Part shown: piece after piece, positions 53,406 through 62,762 of the stretch
Position numbering within the stretch: position 1 is the stretch's first letter
How the letters are laid out: each line of letters starts with the position of its first letter
NCBI GenBank assembly: GCA_009901575.1
Contig: WXYP01000001.1
Coordinates: 806,001 to 870,000 of the forward strand
DNA from: Flavobacteriaceae bacterium R38
GTDB lineage: Bacteria > Bacteroidota > Bacteroidia > Flavobacteriales > Flavobacteriaceae
Direction of reading: 5' to 3'
Length of the DNA stretch: 64,000 nt
Notes under the pieces: model-generated
The model's input: the letters and a program-made list of their open reading frames with translations, nothing else
Told to the model about the DNA's origin: nothing
The model's database searches: none
Program-made: the position numbers and the translations under genes

Positions 53406-55865
53406 ATGCCTATAAACTTTAAAAAGCTACTTCCACATTTAGCTGTTGTCATTATATTTATAATTGCTTCTTTAACTTATTTTAGTCCGGTTCTGCAAGG
53501 AAAAAAGATTTTCCAAAGTGATATAGTACAGTACACAGGGATGGCCAAAGAGCAAAATGATCATAGAAAGGCAAAAAAAGAAGAGCCTTACTGGACTAAT
53601 AGTGCTTTTGGAGGAATGCCAACATATCAATTAGGCGCAAATTATCCTCATAATTATGTGAAGAAAGTAGATCGGCTTATTCGATTTTTACCCAGACCGG
53701 CAGATTATCTTTTCTTGTATTTTATAAGTTTTTATATACTTCTTTTAGTATTAAAAACCGATTATAAATATGCCTTTTTAGGAGCATTGGCATTTGGGTT
53801 TTCTACCTATCTAGTAATTATTTTAGGAGTTGGGCATAATGCCAAAGCACATGCAATAGGTTATTTCCCATTGGTTTTGGCAGGTATCTTGCTTACTTTT
53901 CAGCGTAAATACCTATACGGATTCCTGTTAACAGCGTTTGCAATGGCATTGGAAATTGGAGCTAATCATTTTCAAATGACTTATTATTTAATGCTTCTGG
54001 TACTGGTTTTTGGTGCGGTGTATTTGATAGATGCGTTTAAAAAGAAAGAATTACCCCATTTTTTTAAATCGGTTATCATTTTAATAGGAGCAGTGATATT
54101 ATCTATAGCTGCAAATGCAACCAACATTATGGCTACCCAGGAATATGTAAAATGGAGTATCCGGGGAGCCAGCGAACTCACTTTTAATGAAGACGGATCT
54201 CCAAAAGAGAAGAGTAGCGGGCTCTCAAAAGAATATATTACCGAGTTTAGTTATGGGATAGGGGAATCCATTAACTTATTTGCTCCTCGTTTATATGGAG
54301 GAGGAAGTGGAGATGGTCTGACCGAAGAATCTGCTACATTTGATTACCTGGCAAAACAGGGAGTTCCGAGAGCACAGGCAAAAGAAATTGTTTCAGGTTT
54401 ACCTACCTATTGGGGAGATCAGATTATTGTAGAAGCACCCGCTTATGTAGGAACAGTAATTATCTTCTTGTTTATCCTGGCATTGTTTGTCGTTAAAGGA
54501 AAAACCAAATGGTGGTTACTAGGAGGAGTTATCATGTCGTTATTATTATCATGGGGCCGAAATTTTAGTACACTTACTAATTTTATGATCGATTACTTCC
54601 CGATGTATAATAAATTCAGAGCGGTTTCTTCTATCCAGGTTATTCTTGAATTCTGTATTCCGATTTTAGCAATTTATGGGTTGTTTAAACTATTTCAATT
54701 AAAAAACAAGGAAGAGCAGATAAAGTCATTAAAATTTGCTTCGGCTACCGCTTTAGGAGTTGTAATTCTGTTATTTTTAATTAAAGGAAGTTTTAGTTTT
54801 GTAGGTATTAGAGATGGAGCATTACGGCAACAATTTAGTCAGTTTGGATTAGGACAAATAGTAGATTTTATCATAATAGACAGAAAATCAATGTATACTG
54901 AAGATTTGATAAGATCTTTAATATTGATATTATTATCTTCTGGTGTTGTATGGCTGACTTTAAAAGAAAAAATCAAAGAAACTTATATGATTGTTGCATT
55001 TTCATGCTTAGTTATTTTTGATTTGGGAAGTGTTGACAAGCGTTATGTAAATAAAGATGATTTTGTACAGGCAAGAATTATGGAAAAACCTTTTTCTCCT
55101 AATCCTGCGGACACAGAAATTTTAAAAGACAAAGGACATTACAGGGTTTTTGATCAAACTCAAGGCTATAATACAGGAAGAGCATCTTATTTTCATCAGT
55201 CTATTGGAGGATATAATGCGGCAAGGCCTCGTCGTTTTGAAGAGTTATTTTATTATCAGATAGCAAAAAATAACGTATCTGCTTTGAACATGCTTAATGT
55301 AAAATACCTGATACAACAAGATGAAGAAGGGAAAATCTATCCGGCTCAAAACCCTTTTGTGACTGGAAATGCATGGTTTGTTGATGTTCTTGATGTAGTT
55401 GATTCTGCTGATGAAGAAATGAAAGCACTAGACGATTTTGATGAAGAAAATGAAGTGATTTTAAATAAGAATGATGTGCCTCAAGAAATTCTTTCAAAAA
55501 CATTTGTAAAAGATTCTACGGCTACGATTGATCTTATTTCTTACCAGCCTAATGCCCTAAAATATAAATCTAATGCAGTAACAGATCAATTAGCTGTATT
55601 CTCTGAGATGTATTATCCTCATGGCTGGAATGTATATGTTGATGGGGAAAAAGCTTCTCATTTTAGAGCGAATTACGTGCTCAGAGCCATGGAGGTTCCA
55701 AAAGGTAATCATACCATAGAGTTTAAATTTGAACCGGCAGTAGTTAAGAGAGGGAGTATGATTGCATTGGGAAGTACAATTCTCTTTGGTTTAATGTTTA
55801 TAGGTGGGTTGTACCTGGAGTGGAAGAAAAAACAGGGAAACAGTTCTCAAGAAAAGGAAGCATAA
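53406..55865 (+). CDS. YfhO-family membrane protein
   Basis: An 819-residue polytopic membrane protein with about a dozen hydrophobic helices and large periplasmic segments near PYWTNSAFGGMPTYQLGA and in the last 250 residues (SIGGYNAARPRRFEELFYYQI, YPHGWNVYVDGE). This is the YfhO pattern, a GT-C-like family; in Firmicutes YfhO helps glycosylate lipoteichoic acid, and in Bacteroidota a role in cell-surface glycan synthesis is assumed. It is followed after 3 bases by a glycosyltransferase gene. Confidence 0.88.
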   Translation: MPINFKKLLPHLAVVIIFIIASLTYFSPVLQGKKIFQSDIVQYTGMAKEQNDHRKAKKEEPYWTNSAFGGMPTYQLGANYPHNYVKKVDRLIRFLPRPADYLFLYFISFYILLLVLKTDYKYAFLGALAFGFSTYLVIILGVGHNAKAHAIGYFPLVLAGILLTFQRKYLYGFLLTAFAMALEIGANHFQMTYYLMLLVLVFGAVYLIDAFKKKELPHFFKSVIILIGAVILSIAANATNIMATQEYVKWSIRGASELTFNEDGSPKEKSSGLSKEYITEFSYGIGESINLFAPRLYGGGSGDGLTEESATFDYLAKQGVPRAQAKEIVSGLPTYWGDQIIVEAPAYVGTVIIFLFILALFVVKGKTKWWLLGGVIMSLLLSWGRNFSTLTNFMIDYFPMYNKFRAVSSIQVILEFCIPILAIYGLFKLFQLKNKEEQIKSLKFASATALGVVILLFLIKGSFSFVGIRDGALRQQFSQFGLGQIVDFIIIDRKSMYTEDLIRSLILILLSSGVVWLTLKEKIKETYMIVAFSCLVIFDLGSVDKRYVNKDDFVQARIMEKPFSPNPADTEILKDKGHYRVFDQTQGYNTGRASYFHQSIGGYNAARPRRFEELFYYQIAKNNVSALNMLNVKYLIQQDEEGKIYPAQNPFVTGNAWFVDVLDVVDSADEEMKALDDFDEENEVILNKNDVPQEILSKTFVKDSTATIDLISYQPNALKYKSNAVTDQLAVFSEMYYPHGWNVYVDGEKASHFRANYVLRAMEVPKGNHTIEFKFEPAVVKRGSMIALGSTILFGLMFIGGLYLEWKKKQGNSSQEKEA

Positions 55866-55868
55866 TAA

Positions 55869-57149
55869 TTGAAAAAAGTACTAATCATAACGTACTATTG
55901 GCCACCCGCCGGAGGCCCCGGTGTACAACGATGGTTGAAATTTGTTAAGTATTTAAAAGATTTTAAGGTCGATCCTGTTGTTTATATTCCGGAATCTCCT
56001 GATTACCCTCTTATTGACGAGAGTTTTTTAAAAGAGATTCCTGGTGATATTACCATCTTAAAAAAATCTTTTTTTGAGCCGTATAAAATAGCTTCGGTGT
56101 TTTCTAAGAAACAATCAAAACGGCTGAGTTCTGGTATTATTTACGAAAAAAAACAGTCGTTTACAGAAAAAGTATTATTATGGATACGAGGAAATCTTTT
56201 TATTCCTGATGCAAGGAAGTATTGGGTAAAACCATCAGTGAAATACCTGTCAGCTTACCTCGAAAAAGAAAATATAGATACTGTTATTACTACCGGACCT
56301 CCTCATAGTGTTCATCTTATCGGAATGAAATTAAAAGAAAGAACAGGAGTAAGGTGGATTAGTGATTTTAGAGACCCCTGGACAACAATTGGATATCATA
56401 AAAAATTAAAACTCAATACATCTTCTAAAAAGAAGCATCAGAATTTAGAAAAGAAGGTTTTAAATACTTCAGATTTAATTATAGTAACGAGTAAAACAAC
56501 TAAAAGTGAATTTGAAGCTAAAACGCCACAACCAATTCATGTCATTACAAATGGTTTCGATGTAGTAAAAACGATAGAAGTACCCTTGGACGAAAAGTTT
56601 ACTATTTCTCACATAGGTTCTTTACTCTCCGGGAGAAATCCAAAGATTTTATGGGAGAGTTTATCAGAATTAATCACAGAGCATAAAGATTTTTCCAAAG
56701 ATTTTCAATTGCAACTGGCGGGAACTGTGAGTAAGGATGTTTTAGATGATGTTTATGCTTATAATCTTAAAGACCATACCCGGTTATTAGGGTACCTATC
56801 TCATCATAAAGCACTTGAATTACAAAGATCATCTCAATTGTTATCTTTGATAGAGATTGATAGTGAAGATACAAAGTGTATCATTCCGGGAAAGTTATTC
56901 GAATATTTAGTAGCTAAACGCCCTATTCTTGCTATAGGACCCGAAAACTGGGATGTGTTTGATGTTTTGAGAGCGACCAACGGCGGAACGGGATTTTCTT
57001 ATTCGGAAAAAAATGCTTTAAAAGAAAAACTAATATCTTTCTACAATCAATATAAAAGCAAAAAGCTAACATCTGAAGCAGTTAATTTAGAAAAGTATAG
57101 TAGAAAATCTTTAACAGGAGAATTAGCAAGTTTAATTCATAAAGAATGA
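55869..57149 (+). CDS. Family 4-type glycosyltransferase
   Basis: A 426-residue GT-B fold glycosyltransferase. It opens KVLIITYYWPPAGGPGVQRW, a donor/acceptor loop typical of Bacteroidota GT4 members, and has TTGPPHSVHLIG and WISDFRDPW in the N-domain and IPGKLFEYLVAKRPILAIGP (Glu-containing donor-binding motif) in the C-domain. The start is TTG at 55869, four bases after the YfhO stop. It should act in the cytoplasm on a lipid-linked or surface glycan precursor; the sugar is unknown. Confidence 0.9.
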   Translation: MKKVLIITYYWPPAGGPGVQRWLKFVKYLKDFKVDPVVYIPESPDYPLIDESFLKEIPGDITILKKSFFEPYKIASVFSKKQSKRLSSGIIYEKKQSFTEKVLLWIRGNLFIPDARKYWVKPSVKYLSAYLEKENIDTVITTGPPHSVHLIGMKLKERTGVRWISDFRDPWTTIGYHKKLKLNTSSKKKHQNLEKKVLNTSDLIIVTSKTTKSEFEAKTPQPIHVITNGFDVVKTIEVPLDEKFTISHIGSLLSGRNPKILWESLSELITEHKDFSKDFQLQLAGTVSKDVLDDVYAYNLKDHTRLLGYLSHHKALELQRSSQLLSLIEIDSEDTKCIIPGKLFEYLVAKRPILAIGPENWDVFDVLRATNGGTGFSYSEKNALKEKLISFYNQYKSKKLTSEAVNLEKYSRKSLTGELASLIHKE

Positions 57150-57150
57150 T

Positions 57151-58602
57151 ATGGGAATAATCATTAACCAATCATTTAAAAATACGATCACTACATACCT
57201 GGGTTTTGCCTTTGGAGCAGTGAATACCATTTTCCTGTATTCTTATTTTTTAGCAGAAGATTATTATGGCCTGGTCATATTCATATTATCTGCTGCAAAT
57301 GTTATAATGCCCCTGCTTACATTTGGAGTACACAATACAATGGTCAAGTTCTTTTCTTCCTATACAGATAAAAAAGAACAGGCTAAGTTTACTACCCTAA
57401 TGTTTTTTCTACCAATATTTATTATTATTCCAGTTGGAATAATAGGGGTATTGGTTTATGAAAATGTTGTTTTGTTTCTGACTCAAAAAAACGCGCTTGT
57501 TGAAAATTATGTTTGGATGATTTATGCTGTTGCTATTGCGATGGCATATTTCGAGGTGTTTTTTTCATGGGCAAAAGTACATCTAAAAACAGTTTTTGGT
57601 AATTTTTTAAAAGAAGTATTTCACCGGGTAGTTGTTATGATACTTTTGTTTGCATTATATCTTGATTTCTTAGATGTTGAAACTTTTATCATAGCATTAG
57701 TGATCATGTATATTTTGCGAATGATGCTTATGATGGCAAGTTGTTTAATCATTAAAAAGCCTCAACTTAAATTTTCACTTCCTTTCAATACGATTACAGT
57801 ATTAAAATATTCATCCTTAATCATTTTAGCAGGATCTGTTGCCAATGTATTATTGGAAATTGACAAAGTAATGCTGAATCAATATTTGACAATAGAGAAT
57901 ATTGCTTTTTATAGTGTAGCAGTATTTATAGCGATGGTGATTGTAGTTCCGGCACGGGCAATGCACCAGATAATATACCCCATTACTGCAGATTTAATGA
58001 ATAAGAAAGATCATATAGCGTTGGGGGATTTGTACAAAAGAAGCTCTTCGGCACTTTTTGTGATTGGTGGAGGGATTTTCTTGTTGATTGTCCTAAATAT
58101 AAATGAACTCTATAAAATGCTTCCGGAAGGATATAGCTCTGCGGTAGTAGTAGTGTATTTAATTGCTGCAGCAAAGTTATCCGATACACTATTAGGAAAT
58201 AACAATTCTATTATTTTCAATTCTGAATATTACAGGATGATTTTGCTTTTTGGAGTATTGTTAACCGTTCTGACTATTGTTTTGAATTTACTTTTGATTC
58301 CCGTATGGGGACTCAACGGAGCAGCCATAGCAAGTTTAACTTCCTTTCTTATTTATAATTCACTTAAAATCTGGTTTGTATATTATAAATTTAAAATACA
58401 TCCATTTAATGGAGATACTATAAAAGTAGGTGGGGTGTTGATTGTTTTTTTAGGAGTTTTTTGTTTTTGGAACTTTTCTTTTCACCCGATTCTTAATATA
58501 GGGTTGAAATCGGTTTTAATAGGAATTGGATATTTATTTGTGATTCATAAGTTTTCTTTATCAAAAGATGTTTCAGGATTGATAATGCGTTTTCTTAAAT
58601 AG
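57151..58602 (+). CDS. Polysaccharide flippase (MATE/MVF superfamily, Wzx-like)
   Basis: A 483-residue membrane protein with about 12-14 hydrophobic helices and the repeated hydrophobic pattern of polysaccharide exporters (SFKNTITTYLGFAFGAVNTIF near the N-terminus; LLIPVWGLNGAAIASLTSFLIYN near the C-terminus). It would flip lipid-linked oligosaccharides across the inner membrane. It begins one base after the glycosyltransferase stop, completing an envelope-glycan operon. Confidence 0.88.
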   Translation: MGIIINQSFKNTITTYLGFAFGAVNTIFLYSYFLAEDYYGLVIFILSAANVIMPLLTFGVHNTMVKFFSSYTDKKEQAKFTTLMFFLPIFIIIPVGIIGVLVYENVVLFLTQKNALVENYVWMIYAVAIAMAYFEVFFSWAKVHLKTVFGNFLKEVFHRVVVMILLFALYLDFLDVETFIIALVIMYILRMMLMMASCLIIKKPQLKFSLPFNTITVLKYSSLIILAGSVANVLLEIDKVMLNQYLTIENIAFYSVAVFIAMVIVVPARAMHQIIYPITADLMNKKDHIALGDLYKRSSSALFVIGGGIFLLIVLNINELYKMLPEGYSSAVVVVYLIAAAKLSDTLLGNNNSIIFNSEYYRMILLFGVLLTVLTIVLNLLLIPVWGLNGAAIASLTSFLIYNSLKIWFVYYKFKIHPFNGDTIKVGGVLIVFLGVFCFWNFSFHPILNIGLKSVLIGIGYLFVIHKFSLSKDVSGLIMRFLK

Positions 58603-58606
58603 AAGA

Positions 58607-58642
58607 AACCCGCAAACAATAAGTATCTGTCTACGGGTTTTC
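58607..58642. terminator. Possible weak terminator between convergent genes
   Basis: AAACCCG / CGGGTTT stem with a long loop and short T-run, lying between the flippase gene and the convergent Arg-rich protein gene. Confidence 0.45.
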
Positions 58643-58662
58643 TAAACTAACCAACCAAAATC

Positions 58663-59892
58663 TTAATTCCTACCTCTGCTACTTCTTCCTCTTGAGTTAC
58701 TATTACTACCTCTCGTATTGTTTCTGGAAGAACTACTTCTTGAGGCTACTTGTCTTCTTTGAGAAGAAGATCTGTTTACTTGCGATCTGCTTCTGTTTGT
58801 ACTTCTGTTATTTCTTCTTACCTGTGTAGAACGTTGTGCTGTTCTTGTACCTGTATTATTATTTCTACGAACCGTTGTCGATCTACGTTGTACATTACCA
58901 TTGTTAGTATTTCTCCTGGTAGTAGTACTTCTTCTGGTTACAGTACCTGTATTATTATTTCTCCGAACTGTAGTAGATCTTCTTTGTACATTTCCATTAT
59001 TAGGGTTTCTCCTGGTAGTTGTTCGTCTCTGAACGCTATTGTTATTTCCCCTCCTGGAATTATTTCTTTGTACTACACCATTATCACTTCTTCTATTTTG
59101 ATTTCTTATAACATTATTATTTCTTCCTCTACTATTGTTATTTCTGGTGAAATCCCTGTTGCTAGCCCCTCTTCTGGAATTCGCATATGCATAATCTCTT
59201 CTGCTTACACGATTATCATTTCTATAAATAGATCTTCTTCTATTGTTGGCATTGTATCTGTATTCTCTACCTACACGTGCATATCTTCTTCTGTTATTGT
59301 ATTTATAAGGTCTGTAATAGCTATATCTGTAAGGTCTGTAATACCTTCTGTACGGACGATAATCAATAAGACAATATTCTCTGTAAGGCCTTCTGAAATA
59401 TCTGTGATATGGACTATAGGTATAATATCTGTTATAAACATTTATAAATCCTGTATAGTGACTATAAGCTCCGTAGTTGTTATAATGCACATATAAACCA
59501 CCCAAACGAACCAATCTTCCGTTGTTATAATAGATGTTGATATCACCTATTCTTGAGACTCTACCGTAATAATCGTAGAATACAGGAGTGTTTTCAATTT
59601 GTATTACAGCACCGTAATCATCGTACTGCACATAAGCATCATAATTATAACCTGAGTTAAATCCGATATTGACATTACCAATATTCACATGAGCTCCGAA
59701 AGAAGGAGCATCTGCGTAAAAATCGAATTGCCCGTCCGGATATACAGAAAAAGTAATTCCGTTTTCTACAAAAATAAATGAGTTTCCATACCCTTGCTGT
59801 ACATAACTTTTATCAAATGATGCTTTGTTGGAAGCGCTTAAAGTATACGTACTTAAGAATACCGCTGTAAATAAAAGTATCAATTTTTTCAT
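58663..59892 (-). CDS. Secreted Arg/Asn/Ser-rich low-complexity protein
   Basis: A 409-residue protein with a signal peptide (FLSTYTLSASNK). Residues ~30-140 are Tyr/Gly/Asn-rich strands (GQFDFYADAPSFG, GDINIYYNNGRLVRLGG). Residues ~145-205 are full of Tyr-Arg pairs (RPYRRYYRPYRYSYYRPY). The C-terminal 200 residues are nearly only Arg, Asn, Ser, Thr and Gln, with a 32-residue repeat made of four octets such as RRNNNTGT and VQRRSTTV. The net charge is very high and positive. I know no function; binding to nucleic acid, LPS or polyanionic surface material is conceivable. An antisense open frame is only a shadow. Confidence 0.75.
   Translation of the reverse strand: MKKLILLFTAVFLSTYTLSASNKASFDKSYVQQGYGNSFIFVENGITFSVYPDGQFDFYADAPSFGAHVNIGNVNIGFNSGYNYDAYVQYDDYGAVIQIENTPVFYDYYGRVSRIGDINIYYNNGRLVRLGGLYVHYNNYGAYSHYTGFINVYNRYYTYSPYHRYFRRPYREYCLIDYRPYRRYYRPYRYSYYRPYKYNNRRRYARVGREYRYNANNRRRSIYRNDNRVSRRDYAYANSRRGASNRDFTRNNNSRGRNNNVIRNQNRRSDNGVVQRNNSRRGNNNSVQRRTTTRRNPNNGNVQRRSTTVRRNNNTGTVTRRSTTTRRNTNNGNVQRRSTTVRRNNNTGTRTAQRSTQVRRNNRSTNRSRSQVNRSSSQRRQVASRSSSSRNNTRGSNSNSRGRSSRGRN
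58849..59031 (-). repeat. 96-bp tandem repeat inside the Arg-rich gene
   Basis: Two in-frame copies of a 96-bp unit (starting at 58849 and 58945) encode the 32-residue RRNNNTGT-type repeat; the second copy is incomplete and diverged at its far end. Confidence 0.7.
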
Positions 59893-60114
59893 AACTCTGT
59901 GGTTTTAATGTTAAACAACTTTATTGGTTGATACTCGATATGAATCAAACAGCGTGCCAAAAAACAAAAAATGAAATTATAATAGTAGTATTTCTAACTA
60001 ATATTATCTATGGATATCTAATTAAATTGTTTGCCAATTAATTGATTATAAATTTAATATGTTATTTTTTTGATGAATGTGTTTTACGCTATGTAAGCTT
60101 CTTGATAGGAAGAA

Positions 60115-60148
60115 AAAAAGTCGCAACTTTTTAGATTGCGACTTTTAT
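60115..60148 (-). terminator. Intrinsic terminator after the OmpA-like gene
   Basis: AAAAGTCGCAA / TTGCGACTTTT stem with a 9-base loop, 22 bases after the stop of the OmpA-like gene on the minus strand. The rest of the 59893-60168 gap has no visible gene. Confidence 0.8.
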
Positions 60149-60168
60149 TTTTTATTGGAATAAATAAT

Positions 60169-60990
60169 TTAGTTTTTCATATGTTCCCTGATCAAGGCAT
60201 AAAAAGCGTCAAATTCAGGGTTGATGATAATTCTTGTGGAAGTTTCAATTGAAAAATCATCGGTGCCACCATACTGACTTTTCCCTAGTGCGTCCATACG
60301 TTTAGGATCAACCATATAGTCATTTTGGAATGCCCGTACTATAGAAGCTGCCTGCCTGGCACTTAAATCCCAATTGTCTAATAATTTTTCGTCTTTAAAT
60401 TCAAGGGCATTACTATTTCCTTCAACCGTGATTTTTATACCAGGATTTTCATTTAAAGTAGTTGCTATTTTCTCTAATAATCCCTTAGCTTTTTCATCAA
60501 CAGTATAATTCTTATCGTTATCTCCAAAGAGAAGTGTATTGGGGATAGCAATCGATATTACGCCATTGGTAATAGTTATTTTAGCGGCATCTCCAATAGC
60601 ATTTTTAAACGTGCTAAACACGGCTAGTTTGGTAGAATCTCCGGCTGTTAAGGCATCATTAATTACTTTTAATTGATTTTCTTTCTCTCTTAGACTTTCT
60701 AAAGTTTTTCCAATATTATCAGATTTCTTTTTAGAAGCCTCTGTAAAACTGCTCAAACTGCTTAAAAGAGAAGCGTTGGTAGTTTTAAGATCATTTAATT
60801 GTTCTTGAATTGCTACTACCTTTGAAGCACTTATCTTTTCATTTCTTTGAGAAGTAGCCAGATTTGTTTTAGTAGTATCCAGTTCAATTTTTAATTGTCT
60901 GATTTCAAATAGTAAGTCCTTTTTTTTCTGAGCATTCATAAAAGAACAACTGAATACTAAAATAAAGGTCAATAGTGTAATTTTTCTCAT
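60169..60990 (-). CDS. OmpA-family protein with N-terminal coiled coil
   Basis: A 273-residue exported protein: signal peptide (FSCSFMNAQ; the Cys could be a lipidation site, but the AQ cleavage fits better), a long coiled coil (~25-120) and a C-terminal OmpA/MotB peptidoglycan-binding domain (~150-265; VDEKAKGLLEKIATTLNENPG, WDLSARQAASIVRAF, RMDALGKSQYG). It should tether the outer membrane or a periplasmic structure to peptidoglycan. The typical VEGHTD motif reads VEGNSN here. Divergent from the M15 peptidase gene. Confidence 0.88.
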   Translation of the reverse strand: MRKITLLTFILVFSCSFMNAQKKKDLLFEIRQLKIELDTTKTNLATSQRNEKISASKVVAIQEQLNDLKTTNASLLSSLSSFTEASKKKSDNIGKTLESLREKENQLKVINDALTAGDSTKLAVFSTFKNAIGDAAKITITNGVISIAIPNTLLFGDNDKNYTVDEKAKGLLEKIATTLNENPGIKITVEGNSNALEFKDEKLLDNWDLSARQAASIVRAFQNDYMVDPKRMDALGKSQYGGTDDFSIETSTRIIINPEFDAFYALIREHMKN

Positions 60991-61109
60991 AGAATTAAAG
61001 ATTTATTGCAGGTGCTAAAGTAAAACTTTTTATGAAAATAGCACATAAGCATACGTTAAAGCACGAATGGATAATTGTTAAAAGCGCATATATTTTTTAC
61101 CTTAGAAGA

Positions 61110-61850
61110 ATGAAAACAAGCTTAATCACCTTATTCTTTTTATTGTTTTTATTTACAGCTTGTAAGCATTGTAAAGATCTTGATGCGTTTGGAAATGCTG
61201 CTGTAGAAAAGCCTGATGAAGTTGTAAAAGATACTATTCGAGAAGCAATACCTGATACAATACCTGAAGTAGAAGAAAACAAGGTATTTATAGAAGATTT
61301 AGCCGATACTACTTTTATACGATTAAAGGATTTTAATACAGATTTTGTTTACGACTTAAAGTATGCAACAGTCGATAATTTTTTAAAAAAAGTTATTTAC
61401 GATTGTGCAGAATGTTACACAAGAGTAAAAACTGCTAAGGCATTGATAAAGGCTAATACAGAATTAATAAGCAAAGGATACCATATTAAATTCTTTGATT
61501 GTTACCGCCCGTTAGATGCTCAGAAAAAATTATGGGAGATTTTACCAAATCCGCAATACGTTGCTAATCCTAAAAAAGGATCTATTCATAATAGGGGAGG
61601 GGCAGTAGATATTACTCTGGTAGATCAGGAAGGTAACGAATTGGACATGGGAACACCTTTTGATTTCTTTGGAAGAAAAGCATACCATGATTATTTTGAA
61701 CACTCAGATACTGTTTTGGCAAATAGAAAACTTCTTAAAGAAACCATGGAGAAATATGGGTTTAGATCGGTGCGGTCAGAATGGTGGCATTACAATTTCT
61801 CCGGAGCTTCAAAAGATCGAGTAGCAAATTTTAAGTGGAAATGTGAGTAA
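61110..61850 (+). CDS. M15-family D-alanyl-D-alanine dipeptidase lipoprotein (VanX/DdpX-like)
   Basis: A 246-residue lipoprotein beginning MKTSLITLFFLLFLFTACKH, where TAC is the lipobox. The catalytic domain matches zinc D,D-dipeptidases: FFDCYRPLDAQKKLWE, the zinc ligands in SIHNRGGAVDITLVD and the final EWWHYNFSG with catalytic Glu and His ligand. In resistance operons VanX destroys D-Ala-D-Ala; here, without vanHA, recycling or remodelling of cell-wall peptides is more likely. The longer frame from 61032 would hide the lipoprotein signal, so I use the Met at 61110. Confidence 0.9.
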   Translation: MKTSLITLFFLLFLFTACKHCKDLDAFGNAAVEKPDEVVKDTIREAIPDTIPEVEENKVFIEDLADTTFIRLKDFNTDFVYDLKYATVDNFLKKVIYDCAECYTRVKTAKALIKANTELISKGYHIKFFDCYRPLDAQKKLWEILPNPQYVANPKKGSIHNRGGAVDITLVDQEGNELDMGTPFDFFGRKAYHDYFEHSDTVLANRKLLKETMEKYGFRSVRSEWWHYNFSGASKDRVANFKWKCE

Positions 61851-62672
61851 TTAGAAATCCACGATCATAATTTCTACCCGCCTGTTGTTTTTTTCATCTT
61901 CTATGGTAGTTTCAGGAAAGGCTTTAGGTTGCCCAAAACCGAAACCTTTATGCGATAAGCGATCGGGATCTATGCCTGCTTCTTTAATTAAATATTCATA
62001 GATAGATCTTGCTCTGTCTACAGATAATGTTTTTGTTTTAGTGTCAATATTTACAACATCTCCCGGATCGTCTCCTCCACAACAAACATGTCCTTGGATT
62101 TGTATATTGTAATTTGTATTTCTTTTTAAAAAGGCACCAAGGCTATCTAATACATTAGTAGAATAATCATACATCTTGGTTCTGCCTCTAAAAAAATATA
62201 AATTCTTAAGCTCGATTTTTGTACCTATTCTGATTTCTTTTACAGGAAATTCTAAAAGTAAACTGTCTTTGGGTATTTTGAACGGACTCTTAAACATGAT
62301 GGATAAATCAACCCGCCTGTCTTTTGCTCGCCCTGTTATATCTTCTCTTTGCTCACTAAATTGTTCTCCATATGCTCCTTTTCGTATTTCTATAGCATTG
62401 GTGTCTATAATCATACTGAGATATTTATAAACGATTTCAGCCCTGTTATACGATAAATCTTCATTGTAATCGTTAGTGTCTACATAATCTGCATACCCTT
62501 TAATTTCAATGGCAGTTACATCATTTTTTTGAAGGGAAAGAAATTTGTTTTTGATAATGCTTTTTTGCTCTTCATTCAATTCATAAACATCAGTATCATA
62601 ATAGACAGAAAAATGAATGGCTTGTTGGCTAAAACCTTGAAAGCACAGTAAAAGCAATAAAAATTTCTTCAT
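61851..62672 (-). CDS. OmpA-family protein with two OmpA-like domains
   Basis: A 273-residue exported protein (signal peptide LLCFQGFSQQ). Two OmpA-like modules are visible: the first around residues 20-115 (IEIKGYADYVDTNDYNEDLS, YNRAEIVYKYL) and the second around 150-273 (IQIQGHVCCGGDDPGDVVNI, SVDRARSIYEYLI, GFGFGQPKAFPETTIEDEKN, NRRVEIMI). The second has the intact NRRVEI signature and an unusual CCGG insert beside the ligand loop. It ends one base from the stop of the convergent M15 gene. Peptidoglycan binding is the expected role. Confidence 0.85.
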   Translation of the reverse strand: MKKFLLLLLCFQGFSQQAIHFSVYYDTDVYELNEEQKSIIKNKFLSLQKNDVTAIEIKGYADYVDTNDYNEDLSYNRAEIVYKYLSMIIDTNAIEIRKGAYGEQFSEQREDITGRAKDRRVDLSIMFKSPFKIPKDSLLLEFPVKEIRIGTKIELKNLYFFRGRTKMYDYSTNVLDSLGAFLKRNTNYNIQIQGHVCCGGDDPGDVVNIDTKTKTLSVDRARSIYEYLIKEAGIDPDRLSHKGFGFGQPKAFPETTIEDEKNNRRVEIMIVDF

Positions 62673-62762
62673 AAAAGCAATATAAAAAAGTTTTCCAGAC
62701 TGACAATTTTTACTCCTTTAAACGAAAAAATACATCGTAGAATTGCATTTATTAACAATAAT

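Noticed and set aside
58750-59496. A 248-residue open frame on the plus strand, Ser/Ile-rich
   Set aside because: It is the antisense of the Arg/Asn-rich repeat gene and its odd composition merely mirrors those codons; the minus-strand frame has a signal peptide and the proper start.
61110-61850. Vancomycin-resistance cluster
   Set aside because: The VanX-like lipoprotein has no vanH, vanA or regulator nearby and Gram-negative D,D-dipeptidases are common in cell-wall recycling.
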